A stretch of 64,000 nt of DNA from Candidatus Bathyarchaeota archaeon (GTDB lineage: Archaea > Thermoproteota > Bathyarchaeia > Bathyarchaeales > Bathycorpusculaceae): positions 682,001-746,000 of the forward strand of contig JAOZHT010000001.1 in NCBI GenBank assembly GCA_026014735.1, in the 5' to 3' direction. The translations under genes were made by a program, and so were the position numbers. The notes beneath the pieces were generated by a model that saw nothing but the letters and a program-made list of their open reading frames with translations, ran no database searches and was not told where the DNA came from. Positions 17,551 through 25,239 of this stretch are shown piece after piece; positions within the stretch are counted from its first letter, which is position 1; each line of letters opens with the position of its first letter.

Positions 17551-17793
17551 CTAACTCATAGAGGTTTGGGCTTCTTTGGCTAACTCTACATCGAGCACAA
17601 CTGAACCGTTTAGTCTTGCCTTAAAGAATTGCGCATCAAGAGTCAGGTCTTCAAAGGTCAGCTTCAGGTCCGATTTGGTTCCCGCAAGCTTGTCTAGCAC
17701 TTCCACAATTGTGTCGCCTACCGTTTCAGCGGTCTCTTGCATGACATGGGAGCCTTTTTCCATTGCCTCTGACATGTTTGATTTATTCTGCAT
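17551..17793 (-). CDS. Unrecognised small protein (80 aa), first gene of a two-gene operon
   Basis: 80 residues, starting at ATG. The N-terminal half is a likely amphipathic helix (MSEAMEKGSHVMQETAETVG) and the second half is beta-rich (DLKLTFEDLTLDAQFFKARL, then GSVVLDVELAKEA). No known family is evident. It leads an operon with the 139-residue gene downstream. A 12-bp inverted repeat lies about 90 bases upstream, in the space shared with the divergent small membrane gene. Confidence 0.65.
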   Translation of the reverse strand: MQNKSNMSEAMEKGSHVMQETAETVGDTIVEVLDKLAGTKSDLKLTFEDLTLDAQFFKARLNGSVVLDVELAKEAQTSMS

Positions 17794-17880
17794 TTAAAAC
17801 ACCATATCTTTATGAAGCTAAAAAGGATAAATACCAATGTGATTGCAGGATTGCAGCAACATTTCTGGCATATAGGTGCT

Positions 17881-17931
17881 TGTTTTATTGTATCTGCGCT
17901 GGCAACATGCGGTTGATGCTACAATAAAACA
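17881..17931. repeat. 12-bp perfect inverted repeat in a divergent intergenic region
   Basis: TGTTTTATTGTA (17881-17892) and TACAATAAAACA (17920-17931) are perfect complements around a 27-base loop. The repeat lies between genes starting at 17793 on minus and about 17983 on plus. It could be a dyad operator or an RNA hairpin; there is no T-run to make it a clear terminator. Confidence 0.6.
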
Positions 17932-17982
17932 CGAACATAAGTTTAATTGCCCATCAATGTCTTTTTTATTAAGTTAAGATGG

Positions 17983-18129
17983 ATGTCTACTTTTATGGTT
18001 AGCCCTAATCGCGATTCCAATTGGTTTTATGGGTGGCTGCTTATTTCCGCAATCGGTTTTCTGATACATATGCTTGTGAATGCGGTAATCAATGGGCCGA
18101 CCCCTAGCAAATCAGGCAACAAAGCATAA
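17983..18129 (+). CDS. Small single-pass membrane protein
   Basis: About 48 residues from ATG 17983 (MSTFMVSPNRD); the frame is open to an ATG at 17947. One transmembrane helix (WFYGWLLISAIGFLIHMLVN) is flanked by short polar ends. It stops nine bases before the GTG of the following membrane protein, which suggests coupled translation and a shared role. Function unknown. Confidence 0.5.
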   Translation: MSTFMVSPNRDSNWFYGWLLISAIGFLIHMLVNAVINGPTPSKSGNKA

Positions 18130-18137
18130 TGGAGTGA

Positions 18138-18815
18138 GTGTTGACTTTGCGTTATTTGCCCATTCTGGGTAAAGCCCTTGGTCTTGCATTGATCTTTAAT
18201 TCACTGCTCACGGCTGCATACGGCGTCACCCTCTTCAATATGTTCGGGCGGTTTTTTCCAGCTGGACAAGAATATTATCCCCTTTTGCTTTCAGGAAACA
18301 TATTTCTGGTCGTGGCGCTTGTGGGGTTGCTTAACGTTGTGCCCTGCACGTTGCTTAGCCGAACCTTTGAAACCGGCAGGTTCCTCTTCCACCATTATGT
18401 CTACGGTGCATTGGTGATTGCTGCAGCAACCATTTACCTAATTTTTTTACCGTTTGATGTATGGACAACTTTTCTAGTCTACAATACCCAGCCTACCGTA
18501 AACGTTGCCCGCGTCCTGATTCTGGTGGGCGCCGCCATGATCGTGGATGATTTACCCGACGTGCATCCCTCCATAAACACGGCTCTGATGTGGACTAAAC
18601 AGAAGGCTGCCCCCACATCAGGCGTCCTCTCTGTTCTCCATCTTGTCGCAGCCGGTGCCTCAGTATACGTTGCCGCCGTCATGGCGTTTTTGATGATTCA
18701 GCACCCATCCATGGCTAACACGGCCAACCTGATTTTAACCTTGAATCTGACCCTAACATGCATCATAGCTTTTGTTGCGCTGAAGAAGGATGCGTGGACC
18801 AAACTGAAAGACTAA
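18138..18815 (+). CDS. Multi-pass membrane protein of unknown function (225 aa)
   Basis: Six or seven hydrophobic helices in 225 residues, with few charged loops. The start is GTG, preceded immediately by GGAGTGA. No signature of a known transporter or enzyme is visible. A conserved-looking MIVDDLPDVHPS loop lies near the middle. Located directly after a small single-pass membrane protein in a probable two-gene operon. Confidence 0.7.
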   Translation: MLTLRYLPILGKALGLALIFNSLLTAAYGVTLFNMFGRFFPAGQEYYPLLLSGNIFLVVALVGLLNVVPCTLLSRTFETGRFLFHHYVYGALVIAAATIYLIFLPFDVWTTFLVYNTQPTVNVARVLILVGAAMIVDDLPDVHPSINTALMWTKQKAAPTSGVLSVLHLVAAGASVYVAAVMAFLMIQHPSMANTANLILTLNLTLTCIIAFVALKKDAWTKLKD

Positions 18816-18910
18816 AGGTGTCGTTCAGTAATCCAATAACTATTAGACTGAGGCAGATTTGAAAGCAAATGGTTAAATTGTTTAAGAGATGCAAGGAGGT
18901 GTGGATTCTT

Positions 18911-19156
18911 ATGAATGAATATAAAGTGGTTTACTGGGAGGACGATACAGGGGAGTTTTGTTTTGGAGCATCCGTGAAATCGAGGTTCCAACAGGAAATA
19001 AATGATTTATCCCAGGAAGGTTGGGTTGTAAAATCCTCCAACATAGCCTCGCTACCCCCTACGAATACGGAAATAAGGCGAATTAGCGTATATGCCCTGC
19101 TTGAGAGAGAAAAAATTCCTGCACCTTTTAGGGGACGTTCAAAAAATAGTCTGTAG
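18911..19156 (+). CDS. Small DUF4177-like protein
   Basis: About 81 residues. The pattern NEYKVVYWED, then FQQEINDLSQEGWVVKSSNI, then a final beta strand ISVYALLERE resembles DUF4177 (YKVV ... LNELAxEGWE ... LxRE), a small ferredoxin-like fold of unknown role. A strong GGAGGT at 18895-18900 lies about ten bases before ATG 18911, which decides the start over an upstream in-frame ATG at 18869. Confidence 0.65.
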   Translation: MNEYKVVYWEDDTGEFCFGASVKSRFQQEINDLSQEGWVVKSSNIASLPPTNTEIRRISVYALLEREKIPAPFRGRSKNSL

Positions 19157-19960
19157 AAGCACTTAATCTTAGTTATCTACGCCTTTCTTAATAGCTCAAT
19201 TGATATTTGTTCATTTTTTCCAAATGTTTAATGTGCATTGATTCCAGCAGTAAGGGCTTTCTTTGTACATACAGCCCCTGCATTCTGCCCTGTCAAAGCG
19301 TTTCTGGTTAGGTCTACTCATGAAAGCACCCTAAAAAAAGCGGGGCGGCTTAGGCTTCCTTCTTTCTAACTGTGTTTGAGAACACCTTTTTGCTTGTTTT
19401 CTTTCTGTATTCACAGTGGGGACGAACTGAAGATTTGCATCTTCGACAATTTTTAACTAAACCAACTCTTAACATACACATAGTTGATATGCCTCGTTTT
19501 TGTATAGAAAAGAATCAGTTATACAATCAGGCGATTCCAAGAGGATAAAAGAGACTCTTCATCAGTCATATCGACGCTTCATACTAATAAAGGTTGAATG
19601 TGCAGGTTTTAATATGTAAAATATCCGTGCATGCATGTTATAAGGTAAAAAATTTTTTAGCACAGAATTTTAAATGCAAAAATGAGCTGTAATGAGGCGA
19701 GAAGAATGGCATCTAAAAACAATACCCGCTGAGAGGCATTTAACGAATTGAAAAACAACCGAACGGAAACACGAGAGCATTCATCCTGAAAAAATGAGTC
19801 AAATTTGGGTTGGTGCGTAAAACGTATTGCCGTTGCGTTTTGCGTGTTTTATGATGCGTTTTCGCCAACCTATTAAGATGCTATTAGTTGATTTATATTG
19901 AATCCTATAGGGGTGGAAGATGCCCGCTGGGACAGTGCGTTTTCTGCAGTCGGAGGCGGC
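19157..19960. other. AT-rich intergenic region with one small candidate gene
   Basis: About 800 bases richer in A/T than the surroundings. The only coding signal I find is the 43-codon Cys-containing frame at 19350-19481 on minus. Near 19818-19840 there is a short dyad (AAAACG and CGTTTT), and near 19633 a palindromic GTGCATGCAT-type stretch. No tRNA, rRNA or mobile element was recognised. Confidence 0.5.
19350..19481 (-). CDS. Candidate very small zinc-finger protein (43 aa)
   Basis: Read directly from the minus strand: ATG at 19481, stop TAA at 19350. The middle contains NCRRCKSSVRPHCEY, a CX2C plus HXC pattern that could bind zinc. The C-terminal half is strongly basic (YRKKTSKKVFSNTVRKKEA), as in small nucleic-acid-binding proteins. 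A GAGG lies ten bases before the ATG. It stands alone in an otherwise empty AT-rich region. Confidence 0.42.
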   Translation of the reverse strand: MCMLRVGLVKNCRRCKSSVRPHCEYRKKTSKKVFSNTVRKKEA

Positions 19961-20743
19961 TTAGGTGCCGTAGCGGCGTTTACGTTTCTGGAACGTGCGG
20001 ATGGCACGCAGCATGTCGATGAGTCGGAAGTCAGGCCAGTACACGTCGAGGAAAACAAGTTCGCTGTAGGCGGATTGCCAGACTAGAAAGCCGCTGAGGC
20101 GCTCCTCGCCGGATGTGCGGATAATCAGGTCAGGATCCTGCTTGGTCATATGTGAGGTATAGAGGTACTTTTCGATGGTGCTCTCGTCGATGTCGTCGGG
20201 TTCAAGCTCGCCGGCTTTCACCCGCTCAGCTACGACGCGCACCGCATCTACGATTTCGGCTCGTCCGCCATAGGCGAAGGCGAAGTTTAGGAATTGGTTA
20301 TCATAGGTGGCGGTTGCCTGTTCCACGTCGGTTATAAGCTGCTGGAGGCTAGGCGGCAGCATGTTGGTTCGGCCGATGACTTTGACGTGCACGCGGTTTC
20401 TGTGGATGCGCTCATCCGTTAGGAGTTTACGGAATTCTCCCTCAGCGATCTGCATGATTTGCTCGATTTCCTTGGTGTTGCGGGCAAAGTTCTCGGTGGA
20501 AAAGCTGTAGAGCGTGACGAATTTGACGTTGAGTTTAAGGCACCAGTCTAGAAGCTGCTCGACGGTTTCGGCGCCTTTTTTGTGTCCCAGCCACGGATTC
20601 ATCTCTTTTGAGCTGGCCCAGCGGCGGTTGCCGTCCAGAATTATGGCGATGTGCTCGACGGGGACACCGTTTTTCACCTGCTGCCAAAGCCACTCCTCGT
20701 ATACCTTGTAGATACCAAGAAAATAGAGGATTCTTTTAAGCAC
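19961..20743 (-). CDS. uppS: Cis-prenyltransferase (tritrans,polycis-undecaprenyl-diphosphate synthase type)
   Basis: Makes the long polyprenyl diphosphate used as a lipid carrier for glycosylation, from isopentenyl diphosphate and an allylic primer. The catalytic DGNRRW motif is at about residues 37-42, followed by GHKKGAE, the SFSTENF loop and the C-terminal DLIIRTSGEERLSGFLVWQS, all diagnostic of the family. The ~260 residues fit archaeal members. The GTG at 20743 is preceded by GAGG at good spacing; a TTG three bases earlier is possible. It lies on the same strand as, and downstream of, the DUF373 and coiled-coil genes. Confidence 0.93.
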   Translation of the reverse strand: MLKRILYFLGIYKVYEEWLWQQVKNGVPVEHIAIILDGNRRWASSKEMNPWLGHKKGAETVEQLLDWCLKLNVKFVTLYSFSTENFARNTKEIEQIMQIAEGEFRKLLTDERIHRNRVHVKVIGRTNMLPPSLQQLITDVEQATATYDNQFLNFAFAYGGRAEIVDAVRVVAERVKAGELEPDDIDESTIEKYLYTSHMTKQDPDLIIRTSGEERLSGFLVWQSAYSELVFLDVYWPDFRLIDMLRAIRTFQKRKRRYGT

Positions 20744-20846
20744 CAAGTGAGCCTCGCATCGTAAAGGTCAACGTAGCGTAGTTGATATTAAGGTTAAATC
20801 TTTGCTGCTTCAATTAAAGCTTCCCCCGTCGCCCAACAACAGCTGT

Positions 20847-22073
20847 CTATAGCTCCTCGGCTTTTTCGCCTTTCTGTTTAAAGAAATCCCGTGAGGATTT
20901 GTTGACGATGTAGATGAGTAAAACCGAGGCTACACCGATGAGTATCCCAACGATGATCGAGAAGAGGAAATTGGCAAACATCGGGTCCGCTAAACCGATA
21001 ACCGTGGATTCTTTAGTGTAATATGAGTAAATCACGTTGGCGGTGCTTTCAAGAATCCATCTAGACCACGCCACAGTCACAATCAACGCCACGTTCCGAA
21101 GCAGCCGCGAGTCCCTGTCAATGTAGAGCCGAATGCAGCGTCCCAGCAATACAATGATTATGCCCACTACCAAAAGATCCATGATGCCTTTGATGAAGTA
21201 GGTAGCGATGACGGGGGATATGGCGAGCCAACCTGCAAGATTCGCCGCGGGGGCAACGTTGATGTTTACGCTGGCTATGCCAAGATAAGCGCTGACAGCG
21301 ACACAGAGGATGCCTGCGATGACGGTGTAGTTGGATATCTGCATGGGCAGCGGCGGCGGCTCGTAGTCTTTTGCCCAGTGATAGAAGTCGCGGGTGGCTT
21401 TATCGACGCCAAAGCCTTTGAGCAGCAGAAACCCACCGACCACGATGACTATGGCGATGCCGTACCAGAGGATGGCGCCTGGAATGTAAAAGTTAATGCC
21501 CCAAAGCACACCGAAAATCAAAACCAAAATCCCCGGCAACCCCAAAGCGATGCGGGCATAGCGGGGATTATCTACCAGCAGCCGAATGTACTTGGTGAAG
21601 ACTGCAGCAGTTTCCTCGATGGATTCACTGTGCTTAATCACGATGCGACGCACCGAAGAAACGGGCACGCGGGATTCAACCAGTGGCAAAACCGCCTCAT
21701 CCGAGAAGCCATCAGAAACCAATATGACCTCGTTGGCGCCGAAAGCCTCCTGCAGCTTATTAATTTCCCCGACGAGTTTGCGGTCCGCGCTCACCCCGCC
21801 TAAATCGGTGCCTGAGATGGTTGCCACCTCAAAGATTTCGTCGGGCTGCTTTTCTTTATCTAAGCGGTCGTAGAGCCGCACTGCCTCAAACATGGCGTTG
21901 GCGTCGGGTTCCTCGGGGTCTTTGAGGGCAAGGGAAACGGCGCCGTCGAGGTTGGCGCCTCGGCCAAGAAGCGGCGTTTTGACGGCTGCTTTGGCTTCTA
22001 TATCGCCATCTCTGTCAACACATAAAATGAGGATGCGCTTTTGCGTCTGGGGCTGCGTTTCCCTTTTAGCCAT
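20847..22073 (-). CDS. DUF373 family membrane protein
   Basis: 408 residues. The N-terminal ~145 residues form a soluble domain beginning with ILILCVDRDGDI and containing VATISGTDLGG and VILVSDGFSDEAVLP. About six hydrophobic helices follow. This is the layout of archaeal DUF373 (COG2237), whose function is unknown. It lies 35 bases downstream of the coiled-coil gene on the same strand, and these two families are often neighbours in archaea, so a joint role is likely. Start is ATG. Confidence 0.88.
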   Translation of the reverse strand: MAKRETQPQTQKRILILCVDRDGDIEAKAAVKTPLLGRGANLDGAVSLALKDPEEPDANAMFEAVRLYDRLDKEKQPDEIFEVATISGTDLGGVSADRKLVGEINKLQEAFGANEVILVSDGFSDEAVLPLVESRVPVSSVRRIVIKHSESIEETAAVFTKYIRLLVDNPRYARIALGLPGILVLIFGVLWGINFYIPGAILWYGIAIVIVVGGFLLLKGFGVDKATRDFYHWAKDYEPPPLPMQISNYTVIAGILCVAVSAYLGIASVNINVAPAANLAGWLAISPVIATYFIKGIMDLLVVGIIIVLLGRCIRLYIDRDSRLLRNVALIVTVAWSRWILESTANVIYSYYTKESTVIGLADPMFANFLFSIIVGILIGVASVLLIYIVNKSSRDFFKQKGEKAEEL

Positions 22074-22108
22074 CGAAATCTCTAACTCATTATTACAGGT
22101 TCTGAACT

Positions 22109-23059
22109 TTAAGCTTGCGTTTCTGCCTCGTCTTCATCTTCGTCTCCGAGCATCAACGCATACTCGTCCCAGTTGACTTTTTCTCCGCGGTTAAGTTTCT
22201 CGCGGGCTTCAGTGCCGATTTTCTCCTTCATGGCCTGCTCCTTCACTGCACGCTCAGCCTGCTCCGCTTTACGTTTCACTTCGTCCTCTTTGCGTCTGAC
22301 ATCGTCTTCTCTGCGGCGAGCCTGGTACTGCTCACGCATGCCAACGCGGATACCGGTGGATTGGGCGATTAAAACGCGGATTTGCTCGTAGGTCTGGTTG
22401 TTTTGTTCCTTGGCTTTGATGAAAGATTGGTGGAGGCTGTCGGCTTCGGCGCGGTCGCGTTTGATGGTTTCGATTTTCTCCATCATAACCGCGTGTAGGT
22501 CTTGGCTTTTTTTGGCAAGCTCAGTTAACTCTTTATGGTAAACGTCGGCTTGCTCATCGAAGACTTTGCGGTGCGCGATTAGTTCCTTGATTTTTTTGTG
22601 CTGGTTATCGATTTTTTTGTAGCCGCTGAGCTGGGTCTCTAGTTCCTTAACGTTCCCGATGAGGCGCTTTTCCTCCTGCAGATCCAAGGAGGTGGTGGCG
22701 ATTTTCCATTCTATCGCTTCGAGTTCCTGCTTGAGGTCCCGTTGGCTGATGCGGGGCAGGTTCTTTTTTAGCGCCTCGATTTTCTCGTTTAAGGCGTTAA
22801 CTTCATCCATGATGGGGGCTACGTTAACTCGGACTGCATCTCGCTGCGCCTTGAGCTCTTTAACCTTCTCGTTTAGAGCATCCCGCTCGACTTTAAGCTG
22901 ATTGACTTCTTCACGGGTTTTACGAACCTTCTCGTGAAGCTGGTCTCTTTTCTCTATGAACTTTTTGATCTGTTCGTTAGTCTCTCGGGTATTCTCTTTA
23001 AGCTTATCGATCTGGACGTTGATGTTGCTTATTTGGCTGGGATTTTGTTTCTCGGTCAA
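22109..23059 (-). CDS. Long coiled-coil protein (COG1340-like)
   Basis: 316 residues, almost wholly heptad-patterned Lys/Glu/Gln-rich helix, with a short proline-bearing break (KKNLPRISQRDLKQELEAIE) that is conserved in this archaeal family. The C-terminal block REKLNRGEKVNWDEYALMLGD matches the ending typical of COG1340. There are no ATP-binding motifs, so it is not an SMC or Rad50. It leads the minus-strand cluster with DUF373 and uppS. The start codon is read from the frame at 23059. Confidence 0.82.
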   Translation of the reverse strand: MTEKQNPSQISNINVQIDKLKENTRETNEQIKKFIEKRDQLHEKVRKTREEVNQLKVERDALNEKVKELKAQRDAVRVNVAPIMDEVNALNEKIEALKKNLPRISQRDLKQELEAIEWKIATTSLDLQEEKRLIGNVKELETQLSGYKKIDNQHKKIKELIAHRKVFDEQADVYHKELTELAKKSQDLHAVMMEKIETIKRDRAEADSLHQSFIKAKEQNNQTYEQIRVLIAQSTGIRVGMREQYQARRREDDVRRKEDEVKRKAEQAERAVKEQAMKEKIGTEAREKLNRGEKVNWDEYALMLGDEDEDEAETQA

Positions 23060-23085
23060 ACGTTAGCCTTCTAATTGGGAAGTTA

Positions 23086-23151
23086 TTACTATGGTTGTTA
23101 CACTCGAATTTATATTGGTTGCTTTTGTATGCTAAGTAAAACCCATAGTAA
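23086..23151. promoter_or_regulatory. Inverted repeat TTACTATGG ... CCATAGTAA in the divergent promoter region
   Basis: Nine-base arms at 23086-23094 and 23143-23151 lie between the coiled-coil gene and the aIF2-beta gene. TATA box CTATAAATC follows at about 23168, some 45 bases before the aIF2-beta ATG. The repeat may be an operator affecting both directions. Confidence 0.4.
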
Positions 23152-23217
23152 CATGGTTTGCAGAGTCTATAAATCTTAAAATAGCTGCTCTAACCATGAT
23201 TGGGGTGAAGTGGAAAC

Positions 23218-23628
23218 ATGACGTATAATTACGATGACCTGCTTAAACGCGCCTGCGAGCAGATGCCCGAGGTACAGGCTAAAAAAGAGCGGCTTGAGTT
23301 ACCCCGCATAATGATTCAAACCGTCGGGATGCGTACAATTATCAACAACTTCAAGGAAATATCCGATGCTCTTGACCGTGACCCCCAGCACCTACTCAAG
23401 TTCCTCACCCGTGAGATGGCCACCGCTGCAACCTTCCATGATTCACGCGCCATTTTCCAAGGGAAATTCAGAGCCGACAGCTTTGAGCGTCTACTGCAAA
23501 GATACATGGAAGGCTATGTTGTCTGCCCCGTCTGCAAACGCCCAGACACCAAGATCGTCAAGGAGAAACGCCTTGCCTTTCTAGTCTGCAACGCCTGCGG
23601 CGCAAAATCCGCCATTAAACAGTTGTGA
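23218..23628 (+). CDS. Translation initiation factor aIF2, beta subunit
   Basis: 136 residues. The N-terminal YDDLLKRACEQMPE and the central IIQNF-like block (IINNFKEISDALDRDPQHLLKFLTREMATAA) are typical. The C-terminal zinc ribbon CPVCKRPDT...CNACGAK completes the family layout. It forms the heterotrimer that brings initiator tRNA to the small ribosomal subunit. Its last four bases overlap the start of the DUF424 gene (GTGA), the standard archaeal arrangement. A TATA box lies about 45 bases upstream. Confidence 0.95.
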   Translation: MTYNYDDLLKRACEQMPEVQAKKERLELPRIMIQTVGMRTIINNFKEISDALDRDPQHLLKFLTREMATAATFHDSRAIFQGKFRADSFERLLQRYMEGYVVCPVCKRPDTKIVKEKRLAFLVCNACGAKSAIKQL

Positions 23629-23936
23629 GCGAACCAACGATGGATGTGTACCTAAACGTCCGCAAGGTAGGCGAGAACGTGGTTTTAGCGGTTTGCGACT
23701 GTGACCTTCTGGGGCGGACGCTTCGGGAGGGCAAAATCGTTTTCCACATAAAAGAGGAATTCTACAAGGGACGCCAAGCAGACCTCGACGAGGCAGTGGG
23801 TTTGATAAGCAACTCCACCATCGTTAACCTCGTCGGCAAAGCCTGCGTGGAGGGCGCCATCGCCAAGGGCTATGTGCATCCTGACGCTGTGCTGGAAATC
23901 GAAGGCGTACCCCATGCGCAGATTGTTAAGCTTTAG
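23625..23936 (+). CDS. DUF424 family protein
   Basis: 103 residues from GTG 23625. The pattern VYLNVRKVGENVVLAVCDCDLLGRTL, then IKEEFYKG and IVNLVGKACVEGAI matches DUF424, a small archaeal protein encoded beside aIF2-beta in many genomes; its role in translation is suspected, not known. The start overlaps aIF2-beta by four bases. The end overlaps the convergent WbqC-like gene by 11 bases. Confidence 0.88.
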   Translation: MSEPTMDVYLNVRKVGENVVLAVCDCDLLGRTLREGKIVFHIKEEFYKGRQADLDEAVGLISNSTIVNLVGKACVEGAIAKGYVHPDAVLEIEGVPHAQIVKL

Positions 23937-24687
23937 CCAGCGCTTCAGGCTGGTTTATAATTAAGGCTTCGCTGAGGTTTAACTGGGGGTCTATTTTTTC
24001 AGAGATGTTTCCGCCTTTGAGGAGTATTTCTTTTGATTCAGCGCCATGGTTGAAGAGCAAATCAACGATGGACATGTTGGGCTGGAAGCCCTCATAGCGT
24101 TGCCTATACGTAGGATGCTCATAGCTGTGCCATTGAAGGGTAATTTTCGACGCCTCAAACTGTGCTTGGTCAACGTAGTTTCTTCCTCCTGACCCACAGA
24201 GGTAGGTGTCGGCGCCAAGAAAGCGGCACATCGAGACGAGTTTTTCGTTTTTTTCTTTGCCGCAATAGGGAAACTCTGAACTTCGCATCATCTTCGCTTT
24301 AATATCCAATAGTTCGGCAACAGCTTTTATAAGATGCAAATTTAGGCCGATTAGGAGTTCATGGTTAAAGGTTATGGCTTCTTTTATGATCGGGAAGTAA
24401 TCTTTGAAGTAGGGTGTTTTCTTGTAGTTGTCGGTGAGTAATGCAAGCTGCCTGGTTTTCCATTGTTCACCCGCGATTTTGGTGTCTTTGATGGTTTGGG
24501 GGTGATTGTGGATGATGGGGACGGTGAGCCAATTCCATCCCCCTGTGGTTCGGATGCGGTTACGGTTGTGAAATCCTCCATGCTGGTATTGGGCGTCGTC
24601 GTAGATAACGTAGGTGTCGCATCGTGCAAGCTTATCAAAGAAGCCAAGCCACGGGATATACTCGGGTTGGTGAACGAAAACTATCAT
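23926..24687 (-). CDS. WbqC-like family protein
   Basis: 253 residues. It starts with MIVFVHQPEYIPWLGFFDKL and contains YDDAQYQHGGFHNRNRI, both signatures of the WbqC family. A CGSGGRNYV and a later HPTYRQ(R)YEGFQPNMSIVDLLFNHG block complete it. WbqC genes sit in surface-polysaccharide clusters of bacteria and archaea, and the biochemical activity is not established. No other sugar genes adjoin it here. Start is ATG. Confidence 0.88.
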   Translation of the reverse strand: MIVFVHQPEYIPWLGFFDKLARCDTYVIYDDAQYQHGGFHNRNRIRTTGGWNWLTVPIIHNHPQTIKDTKIAGEQWKTRQLALLTDNYKKTPYFKDYFPIIKEAITFNHELLIGLNLHLIKAVAELLDIKAKMMRSSEFPYCGKEKNEKLVSMCRFLGADTYLCGSGGRNYVDQAQFEASKITLQWHSYEHPTYRQRYEGFQPNMSIVDLLFNHGAESKEILLKGGNISEKIDPQLNLSEALIINQPEALAKA

Positions 24688-25239
24688 GCATACTCCTCAA
24701 AGCGAGAAGCTGCCTGTTCTTGCCGTTGCCTCAGCTTTTTATGCAAAGAATAGACTGGGATAGCGTGTTTCCAAGTAGGCTCGGCTACCTGAAAACATAA
24801 ACTTTCAAAACAGTGCAGCCTCTAAAACAAAGAGGACATTTCACAATAATAAGCACTAGTTGCATAGAGGTGTAACTACAACACCTCCCTGCTTTAGGAT
24901 GAAAGCGGCTTTTGAATGAAACTTTTCTGATGAATTCGGCGGTTTCAAGGGCCATTTGCATGTGCGGTAGTCGGCTAGTCTTATTTGCTCCATTCGCTGT
25001 TCGAGGTTTTTGGCTTTTTCTTTTGTTGTGCTGTATCGGGTTACTGAGACAAGAGAACCATAATTTAAATCGCGGCCAAAGCATGATCAAGCCGCATAGC
25101 TTATAGGGCAATTGGGTTAGCTTGAACGTGAAAACAGCGTTTTCTTCCTTTAGCCATAGGCGAATGCTGATTGTAGTTACAGACCTGTAGACACTACCCT
25201 TTATTACTTACCGCTAATACCAATTAGCAAGACTTCCCA
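24688..25239. other. Intergenic region with a hairpin and the protease promoter
   Basis: 550 bases without a convincing gene. GAGGTGT (24867-24873) pairs with ACACCTC (24881-24887) around a seven-base loop. A minus-strand frame of about 108 codons (24785-25111) has poor composition and is not called. A TATA-like CTTTATTACTT at about 25198-25208 lies some 30 bases before the GTG of the protease. Confidence 0.45.

Noticed and set aside
24785-25111. 108-codon minus-strand frame with a CPLC motif
   Set aside because: Composition is erratic (mixed Cys, Trp and basic residues), it crosses a hairpin, and there is no ribosome-binding site. It could be a decayed gene but cannot be supported.
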